Both the position numbers and the translations under genes were made by a program. From Saccoglossus kowalevskii (taxonomy: Eukaryota > Hemichordata > Enteropneusta > Harrimaniidae), in assembly GCF_000003605.2 (NCBI RefSeq), contig NW_003109981.1:179566-191390 (forward strand): a stretch of 11,825 nt of DNA. The letters are read 5' to 3'. The notes beneath the pieces were generated by a model that worked only from the letters and a program-made list of their open reading frames with translations, searched no databases and had not been told where the DNA came from. This document shows positions 1-9,107 of the stretch, in pieces; position 1 is the first letter of the stretch; every line of letters starts with the position of its first letter.

Positions 1-989
1 GCATAATGGAATTTCTGAAAGAAGCGCGAGACGATTCTGTAATCATCGGGGTATACACCCTTTAATAATAAGTGGATCGCATTGTGAATGGGAGTAGTCT
101 GTGAGCAAAATTACGGGACTAAAACATTGCACGATCCAACGCCAACTCCAAAATAGTATATCACTCAACACTTTCAAGCACTGAAGTGCGATTTTGAAAA
201 AGTGATAACACTTTTGAATAATGACAGTGAATAAAGTTTCAACAAATGGTGTGACTGGAATATAACCATGGGACGGATGAATTGCCCCGCGGGAACGTGA
301 TATTGTTTTGTATTCCTTACTTTTGATGTTTAACTATATATGCAAACATTTCCACACGCTTCCTCAAAATATAAAACGTACTAGAAAATAAACTGAGACG
401 TCTCAAACATTGTTCTGTCTCAGCATTCCAAGACAGACAACTAATTTTAGACAATGAAAAATGTCACTGTTCGATAGTGTACATGGCAGGTCACCCACGA
501 GAGACAGACGAAGCGTGGAAAGATAACTGACTGGATACATTGTTGATTCCGATTGCCCTTCATCTATTATCACTGGGTTGCGACAGTATCCCCTAGCTCG
601 TCAATGAAATGAAAATCCTCAAATTAAAAATAGTATTTTGAGTTTTGTTGTTCATTTCAAAATATTTTCGAAAGGGCGATGTTGCTACAAGCATAACTTT
701 GAAAACTACAGCTAAACTTTAAATTGTGATTTCTTGATGTCAATTCATCAGTTGAAATTACACCAAAAACCAAAATATTAGATTCCAGAAAATATTAAAA
801 ATTCACTTGGCCGTCATTAGCCATTAGCCAGGAAGTATAACGACTCCGTCTCTGTATGTGGTGGTTTCCAGGCTCCAGCAAGACGTCGTGAAATTGAAGT
901 TGTGAAGATGTACAGTTGACTAAGTTGAAAAAGCGAGCTTAATGCGTGGTCAAAAATAAAAGATGGTATATGGATGTTTCCCGGGGATG
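1..989. other. AT-rich non-coding DNA, no gene recognised
   Basis: No reading frame of useful length or recognisable protein motif was found on either strand. I saw no tRNA-like cloverleaf and no tandem repeat. It is most likely host intergenic or intronic sequence. Confidence 0.5.
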
Positions 990-1348
990 TTTGAACAATA
1001 ACAAAAATCTACGTTGCCGTAACTGAAAGTTATGTTAACTGTTAAATAAATTTCGAGTTACTAACTCTAAGTTTGAATAACTGTTAAAAAAAGTTCGAAT
1101 TACAAAATTTGAAAGTTAAACAAAACAAAAAAATATATGTTGCCCGTAACTCGGAGTTTGGTTAACTGTTATTTAAAGTTCGAGTTCCTGAATGTGGACG
1201 TTCAACAAAAACCAAAATGTATGTTGCACATAACACGAAGTTCTGTTAACTGTTAATTGAACATCGAGTTGGGCGTGGTTTCACAGAAGAGGGCGTGGTC
1301 ATTTCTGTAACTCGATGTTTTCGTAACTCGATGTTCGTAACTCGAACA
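990..1348. repeat. degenerate tandem repeat, period about 84 bp (half-unit about 42)
   Basis: The motif GTTAACTGTTA followed by an AGTTCGAGTT-like block recurs at about 1034, 1076 (diverged), 1161 and 1244. The spacings are about 43, 84 and 83 bp. Each unit also has a GTTGC-CGTAACT-like block and an A-rich spacer. The block ends in three close copies of GTAACTCGA between about 1307 and 1347. Two GGGCGTGGT boxes lie between the last long unit and these short copies. Copies are well diverged, so this is an old array. It has no coding potential. Confidence 0.6.
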
Positions 1349-2013
1349 ATTCGACATCTCAGAAAAGACCGGCTATCCATTTAATATGCACGTAGTTTTC
1401 TATTTAGTTGAAGTTAGCCAATGGCAAGTAACCCAGAAAGTAAAACTGTTGTTTAAAGCTTAATAGTTCGTTCAATATAAAACACCCCTTTTTGACGTAA
1501 TTTATGGAGTCGATAAATATTTAACCTGAAGTCATCCATATATAAAATATATAATTAGAAAATTAAACCAGGTTTTTGTTGACACTCTTCCATAGCTCAT
1601 TGGCTATGAATTGTTTCGAGCGAAACCATTGTCATCAATATGGTACTATATAGGGTGAGTTTGTTAGCATATACATTGTAGATTATTGCTGTTGGTTTTC
1701 TGATGTTGGCATGCCATTTTCAAAATTAGCGTAACATTTGAACGTTGGAAGACGTGTGTCTATAATTTACCGGACAATTATTGAGGCTGTATGATGAGTG
1801 ATATTATATTCGCTAATCAGTTATGTTATACATGTAATTTTCAGAGTTTAAAAAAAATAGCTTTCCTACAAAATACACTTCGAAACGTTGGGTGTTATTT
1901 GTTGTTAATCCAGCAAGTTTACTAGTTTTGTGATGCATAATTAAAAATGTTTATGTTGAGGCTCTGATACTTTCTAGTATTTAGAAAAAAAGTCTTATAT
2001 TACATGATTTAAT
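1349..2013. other. AT-rich non-coding DNA, no gene recognised
   Basis: No coding frame or recognised family was found. The only structure seen is the inverted-repeat cluster at 1580-1634, listed separately. Confidence 0.45.
1580..1634. repeat. two short hairpins enclosed by a third stem
   Basis: CATAGC (1591-1596) is followed after 6 bases by GCTATG (1603-1608). Just downstream, GTTTCG (1613-1618) and CGAAAC (1621-1626) are separated by only two bases. Outside both, TGACA (1580-1584) can pair with TGTCA (1630-1634). The result is a small three-stem inverted-repeat cluster. It is not a tRNA, because arm lengths and loops do not fit. It could be a transposon-end relic, a structured element or chance. 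Confidence 0.35.
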
Positions 2014-2750
2014 AACCTGTGACGATGGTCAGTGCTGCTAGCCTGTGACAATGGTCAATGCCGCTAACCTGTGACGATGGTCAATGCTGCTAAACATGTG
2101 ATGATAGACAGTTAACGCTGCTAACCTGTGACGATGGTCAATGCTGCTAACCTGTGACGATGGTCAATGCTGCTAACCTGTGACGATGGTCAATGCTGCT
2201 AACCTGTGACGATGGTCAATGCTGCTAACCTGTGACGAAGGTCAATGCTGCTAACCTGTGACGATGGTCAATGCTGCTAACCTGTGACGATGGTCAATGC
2301 TGCTAACCTGTGACAATGGTCAATGCTGCTAACCTGTGACGATGGTCAATACTGCTAACCTGTGACGATGGTCAACGCTGCTAACCTGTGACAATGGTCA
2401 ACGCTACTAACCTATGACGATGGTCAATGCTGCTAACCTGTGACGATGGTCAGTGCTGCTAATCTGCGTCGATGGTCAATGCTGCTAAACATGTGATGAT
2501 AGACAGTTAACGCTGCTAACCTGTGACGATGGTCAATGCTGCTAACCTGTGACGATGGTCAATGCTGCTAACCTGTGACGATGGTCAATGCTGCTAACCT
2601 GTGACGATGGTCAATGCTGCTAACCTGTGACGATGGTCAATGCTGCTAACCTGTGACGATGGTCAATGCTGTTAACCTGTGACGATGGTCAATGCTGCTA
2701 ACCTGAGACTATGGTCAACGTTGCTAACCTGTAGTATTACTCTGATGCTA
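2014..2750. repeat. 26-bp tandem minisatellite with higher-order structure, about 27 copies
   Basis: The 26-base unit is CCTGTGACGATGGTC followed by AATGCTGCTAA, repeated head to tail about 27 times. Most copies are identical or differ by one or two bases (for example GACAATGG or CAACGCTG). A 31-base variant carrying ATGTGATGATAGACAG occurs twice, beginning near 2093 and 2488, exactly 395 bases apart. That equals fifteen units including the 5-base insertion, so a block of the array was duplicated as a whole. The last copies, after about 2700, degrade. The period is not a multiple of three and no frame stays open, so it is not coding. Confidence 0.93.
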
Positions 2751-4289
2751 GCCAGAAACGTCTAACCTGTAATTATATCCAGTAACAGTCGTGAGTTAAA
2801 ATTTATAGGTAATTTTAAGGTCATTAGTCATTTTTGTTGAGACAATTTTAGACATGTAAATTGTGTCAATACAAATAATACTGATTAAAGGAAATGAGTT
2901 AGTTGTAATGTGATGTTTACTGAAAATAGTTTTTTGTTATTTCAGAATTAAATGGTGATCAATAAAAAATCTCTCTTACATTAAAACCGGGTATAGTTAT
3001 ATGCATTCTTGTCCTGTCGGTCTCACCATGAATAAAACAGAGTCACAGTGAAATGTATGCAGTAACATCGTGCAAAAGTAAAATAAATAGCCCTAGTCAA
3101 TTAAGATGTCCTTGAGATCAACCTCAATAGTAATGGTCTGAAACAACTTGCATCTCTGAATAATGACAATGCCTATATCTGAAAAACTGGTGTACAAAAA
3201 AACATTGGACACATGACTGAGAGACAGGTGGTAACGAACGGACTGACCCCAATCTATAAGCCCCCACTGGAAAAAGTAAAGAATGCATGAAAAAACTTCC
3301 AACTACAGCTGCAAGTAGTTTTCAAACACCAGGCTAGCATGTTAATGATTAGATTTATGCATTGATGCTGTCAACACTTTCAGGGATAACAATTATCACA
3401 GTTATTTACTGTTTTGAAGTAAAAATTGAGGGAATTATTACCAACTTTGTTTATGGGCAAGAAAAAAAACTGCTACAAATATCTACCTTGAGTCTTAAAT
3501 CTTACAAAGGAGGCTGTGTGTAATTCAATAGCCCCACTTTTGTGTTGGTCTCCCAAACATGCCCCAGTTGTTTAGAGAGTTCCAAGGGGTTACAAAATAG
3601 GTTGAATGGGGAATTCTCCTGTCACACACACCTATAATCCTGTTTCACAGTTAATACAACCCTTCCCGAACCACTTCACATATGCCCATATAGAGGTGTA
3701 TAAAATTGCCTGTGTGAGAAAAAACAAAAAACACACTGCAACCCCTGACCACTCCAACCACTGATGAAACATATTACTTTGCTTTCCACTTCCTGAAACC
3801 TGTATTGATTCTTTTTCTTAAAATACGGATGCTGCCAGCTACCAACATAATATTTTACAACATTCTCAGTTATGTTAACCTTTGTGTGTCAACTCAGACA
3901 ATAATCTGCCAAGAACAGCTAATCAAAGTCTTTGGGTGTGGTTTAGGCCTCTCACCCTGGAAAAAATAAATCAAGCAAACTTCTGTTAGGTAACATAATA
4001 TTATTTGATAAATATTATACACTTGAAATGTTGACAGTAACTAAATGTCACAACCTTTAATTATGGTGCTGAGGAAAAAGGAGAGAGTATGGTATATTGT
4101 CTTTCCTGTTTACTGCGATAGTTAGTATTTATTTGCAAACTAACAAGGTAGACAAAATACTATTTAGGGCTTTCTGTTGGAGTTTTTCTTTCTTCTTCTT
4201 TCTTCCATCAAATTGTCGTCAGCTTAATCTCAGAAACTTTTGAAACTTCATTGGCAGGTAGCCCTATATCTGAACTGGTGCAGTGACAA
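2751..4289. other. non-coding DNA, no gene recognised
   Basis: Open frames are short and their translations have no recognisable motif. A short pyrimidine tract (about 4183-4206) is the only local feature. No RNA gene or transposon domain was seen. Most likely host intergenic or intronic DNA. Confidence 0.45.
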
Positions 4290-5160
4290 TTTGTGGGCCA
4301 CATGACCACGCCCTTTGGCAGCCATCTTGGTTTTCTTAAAAACCGGAAGTGGCTATTGCACCACTTTCTGGGGGTCGAGCATCCTTGAGGTGACCCTGCT
4401 AGATATCACTGATAAAAACTTTAGCGGTCACGTGACTTTTCCCGCCATATTGGATTTACTAAAACATGTGCAACATCTTTAACGAGCATCTACTCTAGAA
4501 GTGCTGAACCCTTTGAGCTGATTTGCTCATGGCGTCATGGAATTTGGCATGTAGCTTTCTGTTGACATATTACAGGGCAACTTGATTGGTCACGTGACTT
4601 GTTAGGGATTTCAAAAAAATACCTACAAATTCCAAAAACGGTCGTCTCCAGAAGTACAATCCTTTTGACCTGACATGTGCTATAAAATAACTTCACATAA
4701 GTTCGATTAGTCACGTGATTTGGCCGAAATTTTTAATTTATTCAAAGTGAAGGTATCTTATTTCTTGGGAACTAATAATTGGATTAAGCTGAAATTTGAC
4801 ATGAAACTTCCTGCTGACATGTTTTATCAAATCTGTAAAGTCCATGTTGATTATATTAGTCACATGGTTTGCTGTTAGGGTTATTGAAACAAATGTGTAA
4901 ATATGTAACAACCTATTTCTCCAGAAATACTCAACCACTTGAGCTGATACTTGGTATGTTGCATCTAGGTACTATGAATTTTCTTAGCAGAATTTTGATT
5001 GGTCACGTGCTTTGGCTGCCATCTTTAATTTATACAAAAGTGAAAGTAGCTTATACCTCGGGAACTAATGACCCGATTGAGCTGAAATTTGGCATGTAGC
5101 TCCCAGCTGACATGTGCTATAAGACTGAAGCGCAGCTGGATTGGTCACGTGACTTCATTT
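4290..5160. repeat. diverged tandem repeat of about 142 bp with a GTCACGTGAC core
   Basis: The palindrome GTCACGTGAC, or a one- to three-base variant, occurs at 4297 (GCCACATGAC), 4427, 4589, 4710, 4859, 5002 and 5144. The spacings are 130, 162, 121, 149, 143 and 142 bases. Between cores the same ordered blocks recur: GCCATCTT or GCCATATT, TTAATTTAT, GGGAACTAAT, TTGAGCTGA, AATTTGGCATGTAGCT and GACATGTGCTAT. The blocks are best kept in the last two or three units. Short open frames inside this block are by-products of the repeat. The CACGTG core is an E-box, but no function is implied by the sequence alone. Confidence 0.8.
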
Positions 5161-5492
5161 TACAGACTATTGCTGGGACCCGGCAAATGCTGCTTGCAGC
5201 TTTAATTTAATCATGTACCCGTAAACTATCATTATGCCTGCTTTCGTTCATGGTTCCATAGGCTAACTTGCAAAAACTATCTCTAAAACTAATTGTGGTC
5301 ACCGTAGACCCTCATAGAAATCTATGTTTTCTTTCACCAAGTGCTGACTTGAGCTTACACACAAAAGTGGAGTCAAAGAAATTAGCTTGCATAGACATTA
5401 AATTAAGTTCAACTGTTTGCAGAAAGTTATGAAAACAACCTTGAAGATAAACCTTTAACAAGAACTGAAAAATCAACTAAAAGTCCACTGAC
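5161..5492. other. non-coding DNA between the repeat block and the mobile element
   Basis: No gene, repeat or RNA was seen. It is the probable host flank of the element if the boundary near 5493 is right. Confidence 0.4.
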
Positions 5493-5850
5493 AGTAGTTA
5501 AGGACACATTATAGGGACGACCATGAGGGCGCTGTTCACATTGGGATGGGATGACGTCATACGGAGTGGGATAACGTCACAATGGGGATCCGTGTATAAA
5601 TTAGCATAAATGATCGTACATGGCCGTGAAGGGGTCAATTTGAATGAGGATGACGTCACAATGGGATATTGTGAATACATTTGCATAAATGAAATTTATT
5701 TGAATACGAGGTCGTAACGAAGTCTTGAATGCATTTGCATCAATTACCATAATTTTTTTTTATTTTTTTTTAATTATTTTTAATTGGACGAGCATGGACG
5801 TCACGAAAGATTTTTCAATGTATCGTAGAGGGCGCTCACACACACACACA
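5493..5850. mobile_element. candidate left terminal region of the Maverick/Polinton element
   Basis: The sequence changes character here. From AGTAGTTAAGG (5493) there is a non-coding segment with imperfect direct repeats: GATAACGTCACAATGGG near 5570 and GATGACGTCACAATGGG near 5649, each followed by a CATAAATGA-like block. TGACGTCA occurs at 5552-5559 and 5651-5658, with variants near 5572 and 5797. GAGGGCGCT appears near both ends (5525-5533 and 5828-5836). Polintons have long terminal inverted repeats, usually beginning AG, next to the outermost gene, and the protease gene ends only 350 bases to the right. The matching inverted copy is outside the window, so the boundary is inferred. Confidence 0.38.
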
Positions 5851-5851
5851 C
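5837..5851. repeat. short CA microsatellite
   Basis: Seven CA dinucleotides in a row directly after the second GAGGGCGCT motif. Confidence 0.8.
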
Positions 5852-6200
5852 TAATAAATACACGTCATTTGAAAACTAACTGAGTTTATTACACAAAAGG
5901 GTAAAACTAGATCAGTTACATGGAATATACATTTTTTGTTTTTTTTGTTTGAGTAAATAAAAAAAAATGAAATTTTAAAATGGTTGAAATGCATAGAGTA
6001 TACATTTTCAAATGCGGCTAAGTATTCACACTGAGTAATATAAGAATACATTTGTTCTAACTCGATAAAGTTTCGATTATAATGAAAAGTCAATACACAC
6101 TTTTTTTTTCTAATCAGAATCGCTAATCTGTGATAAGAATAAAAGAGAAATAATATGAAATCGATAGTTATATATACATGTGAAATTTCAAAAGTATAAG
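5851..6200. other. AT-rich 3' flank of the minus-strand gene cluster
   Basis: No recognised gene. A 117-codon frame is open on the minus strand, but its translation is an AT-driven mix of Phe, Ile, Tyr and Lys with no motif. It resembles neither its neighbours nor any Maverick protein I know. On the minus strand AATAAA lies at 5885-5890, downstream of the protease gene, and could serve as a polyadenylation signal for the cluster. Confidence 0.35.
5885..5890 (-). promoter_or_regulatory. possible polyadenylation signal AATAAA (minus strand)
   Basis: TTTATT on the plus strand reads AATAAA in the direction of the gene cluster, about 310 bases after the protease gene end. In AT-rich DNA this hexamer is common, so the support is position only. 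Confidence 0.25.
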
Positions 6201-6702
6201 TCACCTAGTAAAACTGCATGGGAAAAAATATTTGTCATAAATAGGGAGGTTGAGTCCAGTAAAGTTTTCAATATATCTGTTCACATAAATGTCATTCAAA
6301 TGTCTATCACGCGTGAAAGAGTCAGCTACGGACTTCATAGGTTCCCTTCGACATCTGTGCAGCAATACAGGACGTATTGGCCACACACTGTAGAGAATGG
6401 GCTTGTAGTAATTGATGATTGTAGATCCATGTACAAACGTTTTTATCGAGAAATCTCTTAAATTCCACGTAATAGGGTTGACTACCATACGAGTCAAAAT
6501 ATTCTCCGTGGTAGGGATCCTTCAGATAAAAAGCCACCCAATGCGTCCCACCCCCGCTACTGTCATCGGTGTTTTATATGAACGCTGCGGGATACTCCAA
6601 CACTTTTGCCTTAGGCAGTTGATCTCTAGCATGAACGCAGAAGAACACATTTCTAGTGTACGGATTAGTCGACAGAATACGATCCAGTTGATTCGTGTCC
6701 AT
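6201..6702 (-). pseudogene. adenain-type cysteine protease (Maverick/Polinton PRO), broken
   Basis: The family is the adenovirus-like maturation protease that cleaves capsid precursors during virion assembly. ATG is at 6700-6702, five bases after the capsid gene stop. The frame opens MDTNQLDRILSTNPYTRNVF, typical of the family. The catalytic His codon is at 6541-6543 in GTHWVAFYL, and the acidic residue at 6493-6495 is in FDSYG. The oxyanion Gln codon is at 6403-6405 and the nucleophilic Cys at 6383-6385 in VCGQY, with the expected seven-residue spacing except for one missing base. Three reading frames are needed. An in-frame TAA lies at 6574-6576, a frameshift falls at about 6403, and a second falls between about 6361 and 6345. 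The C-terminal part then runs open to the TGA at 6201. Catalytic residues survive but the gene cannot make the full protein. Confidence 0.82.
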
Positions 6703-6707
6703 CGCAG

Positions 6708-8008
6708 CTAGAAATCGGTCAATACGTTTCTGTCTCTGTCAATCTCAATAACGTTGTCATATTCAGCATAAATCAAAACTGACACAGTCTCAGTCGATGC
6801 TTGTCTGAACTGAATCTCAAGACCAATCTTTCCTTCTTGTATCAAATTAAGGTGATAATCGCTGGCCGATTCATCAGGAGTGAGGTCAAATGCGAAGATT
6901 GTGTAACCTTCGGGATATTCGTCTTGAGTGATGCCGTTGCCTTGGTCTTGACCAATTTTATTTGTACTGGTAAACAGGGTGTAATAAGCCATGATGCAAC
7001 TTCTGCCACCATCCGCTGTGAAGTCCGTCTTCAATGGCTTTGCGGGAACTTGCTCGCCTCCAACGTTGAGAACGAGTGATGTGATACCGAATTCTGGAAG
7101 TTGAATGGATTGGTTTCGTTGGATCCATTGAAAGACGCATTGGAAACCAGACACAGGATGATCCCCTTTTGGGCAACTGACTGAGGAATATCATATCTTT
7201 GTTTAATGACATTGTACCAGCCAGGATGGAAGCGATTTTCATAACGCATTGATCAATGGGGTATTTTGCAGTACCCTGTTTCAACGCTACGACGTGTCCA
7301 GTGGTACGCTGGGGCTCAACTTGACTTTTTCTCACCAGGAGAGTAGCGTCGGTGATGACTACTTTGAATGCGGGATTTTCGGTTGAGCTGATCAAGCAGA
7401 ACTGATTTTTACTTTGATGTAATTTCTGTCTAACTTCCACCCCATTGAGTAAATACTTTGGTTGAAAAAATATGTCTTTGTGTATTCGTTCGATCATGTC
7501 GACCGTCTTTGAGTCCCATGTTAGCGTCACCATCTTCTGCCCTCGGGTTTGCGACATTTATTTTTCCAGCGGTGTCCTTCTCAAATATTGCCGCACTGAT
7601 CTGCATTGATTTGGCGCCCCCTCCATAATTCAATAGCGTTTCGATCATGGCTCTGTAAGAATAGGTGGGAGATGCGTCCGAAATCTTCTTTCCATTCAGG
7701 TACACGTCAATTTGATTGAAGAGGGAATGCAACCACAAGTTCGTAGGCCCTACAGTGGCCTCCGCAGCCAAATTACCTCCGTTGGCATTCTTGATTTTAG
7801 CCTTGATGTGCAAAAGCGTAGAACCAATATCGATGTAGTCACTTCTGGCCGAAGATATTACGAATTCGATCGGACCATCAGCTATATTCGTGAGTGGGTT
7901 TACCTCTTCGTAACTTTCTTTTTCGATACTTGTCTGTGTCGGAGTAATAGTAAAGAGATAGAGTTCTGTCTTTGCGCATTCACAGGAGTGTTCATGTACA
8001 AAAGCCAT
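6708..8008 (-). pseudogene. double-jelly-roll major capsid protein (Maverick/Polinton hexon, 'F54H12.2-like'), frameshifted
   Basis: This is the hexon-like capsid protein of Polintons and adintoviruses, often auto-named after C. elegans F54H12.2. ATG (8006-8008) opens an intact 190-codon N-terminal part carrying the family motifs ISSARSDYIDIGSTLLHIKA, VGPTNLWLHSLFNQIDVYLN and YRAMIETLLNYG. Near 7512 the homology jumps to a second frame (TVDMIERIHKDIFFQPKYLL, LNGVEVRQKL). Near 7165 it moves to a third (NGSNETNPFNFQN). Near 7095 it moves again to the C-terminal frame, which has FGITSLVLNVGG and YAEYDNVIEIDRDRN and ends at TAG 6708-6710. The total of about 430 codons is near family length, with a small deletion at the first break. 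The 7165 shift lies next to a CCCCTTTTGGG run. Start and end fit the neighbours: 5 bp after the pX stop and 5 bp before the protease ATG. Confidence 0.9.
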
Positions 8009-8013
8009 GATGT

Positions 8014-8439
8014 TCAGTCGAATATATCCGGAGATCTTCTCCTCTTCTTACCCTTGGAAGAAATGACACATCTCATTGTTGTCTTATTCCTTTTGATGGT
8101 GCGTCCTCGCCCCGTTTGAGAGGGTCTTCCAAATAAATTGCTCAATACTGAAGAAGTAATTTGACAACCCGCAGTCTTTGATCTACTCGAAGCCGCTTTT
8201 TTAAAGTTTTTCCCTTGTACAACGTCACCTAGAATACCCAAACCGGCATCGAGCGCTGGTTTTGCCACTGCTTTCAGACCTTTTGTTAATAGAGGTGCGG
8301 CCAATCAAGAAAACATACTTATGATTCCATATCCGAGTTGCAGTCTCGCACCAGAAAATACAGATCCTCGTCCAATCTGATTCATGTAGTAATTTCTATA
8401 AACCCCCACGTGAGGAGTGTAAGGTCGATGTCTGTTCAT
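8014..8439 (-). pseudogene. small pX/pVI-like virion protein with an internal TGA
   Basis: The small basic virion protein of Maverick and adintovirus clusters is thought to resemble adenovirus pX/pVI, a core or membrane-active role; that role is inference. ATG at 8437-8439 starts 12 bp after the penton stop. The N-terminal stretch is Tyr- and Gly-rich (VYRNYYMNQIGRGSVFSGAR, then LGYGI). The same frame then meets TGA at 8305-8307 and continues as APLLTKGLKAVAKPALDAG, LGILGDVVQGKNFKKAA and a Lys/Arg-rich tail (KGKKRRRSPDIFD). The stop at 8014-8016 lies 5 bp before the capsid ATG. Both halves share one frame and the family normally runs across this point, so the TGA looks like a premature stop. 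A downstream TTG at 8304 could open the second half, but an animal gene would rarely use it. Confidence 0.72.
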
Positions 8440-8451
8440 TTTTCTTTTTCT

Positions 8452-9081
8452 TCACACTAACGAAGGACGAGCTTTGCAAAAACTCAGCGTCACGTTCACA
8501 CGCCCGCGTTGAAATGGCACCTTCTCCCCTGTATCAGACCTTATATCAATCTCCGCAGTCTCGAATGTCGACGTTGTATCGTGAGGAAGTATGGTTTGTT
8601 GTAAGTGTGATTGATGCTATCTCAGTGGGTTCTTTCAACGTTGACTATTCTCAAGAGAGGTACGGAGACGTCACCGACCATTTGGTGCAATACACTATAT
8701 TGCAATACACAGAGGGAATACAAACTTCTAATGTTGACAAGGTAGGGACTAGTGCGTCTTTCGTTTGTAATTGTTGTATTTGAGGGAAATCCTAACAGTT
8801 CGGCCAATCCACCCATCAAGATTACACGAGCTCCTTCTTCGACCGCTATGGTCACTCTCTTTGACCTCAAATTATATGTCATCAGTATCTCATCTGGCAG
8901 ACCTTTTTCTCGAATCGCGTCTAAAATCATTTCAATCGAGTTATAGTAGCCCGGATTCAATTTCATTTCTCCTTCATCTCTCAGATTGGGTGAGGCATCG
9001 TAAAAGATCCTATTTTCGTCATGTACGACGTTGTACCACGAATTTGGCATTACTAGGGAGCTAGAAATCCTGCCCCGACAT
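8452..9081 (-). pseudogene. penton-like minor capsid protein, N-terminally deleted and frameshifted
   Basis: This is the single-jelly-roll vertex protein of Maverick/Polinton virions. The central part (9050-8625) is open: PNSWYNVVHDENRIFYDASP, ARVILMGGLAELLGFPSNTT, then VGDVSVPLLRIVNV. The frame stops at TGA 8622-8624 but recognisable sequence continues (HTYNKPYF). It then shifts near 8580 to a frame carrying EIDIRSDTGEKVPFQRGRV and ending at TGA 8452-8454. The true start is probably ATG 9079-9081, which opens MSGQDF and then hits TAG at 9061-9063, followed by LPSNA. In the family about 50 residues separate the LPSN motif from PNTWYN. Here they are nearly adjacent, so at least 100 bp were lost. 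The pX gene follows 12 bp later. Confidence 0.8.
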
Positions 9082-9107
9082 GATGGTTTTTGAAATGAAT
9101 CGGGTCA

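Noticed and set aside
2014-2750. CRISPR array
   Set aside because: Units are contiguous and near-identical with no unique spacers, in a eukaryotic setting. It is a minisatellite.
3093-3302. Minus-strand 69-codon frame in the left part
   Set aside because: No motif, no neighbouring gene signal, and a length expected by chance in this composition.
4869-5099. Plus-strand open frame of 76 codons
   Set aside because: It lies entirely inside the repeat of about 142 bp, so its reading is a by-product of the repeat.
5851-6204. 117-codon open frame on the minus strand after the protease
   Set aside because: The composition is that of translated AT-rich DNA, with homopolymer-driven Phe/Lys runs and no motif. 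It overlaps the protease end and matches no Maverick gene I know.
6801-8119. Plus-strand open frames across the capsid gene region
   Set aside because: They are antisense to the capsid and pX-like genes, which have clear family motifs on the minus strand.
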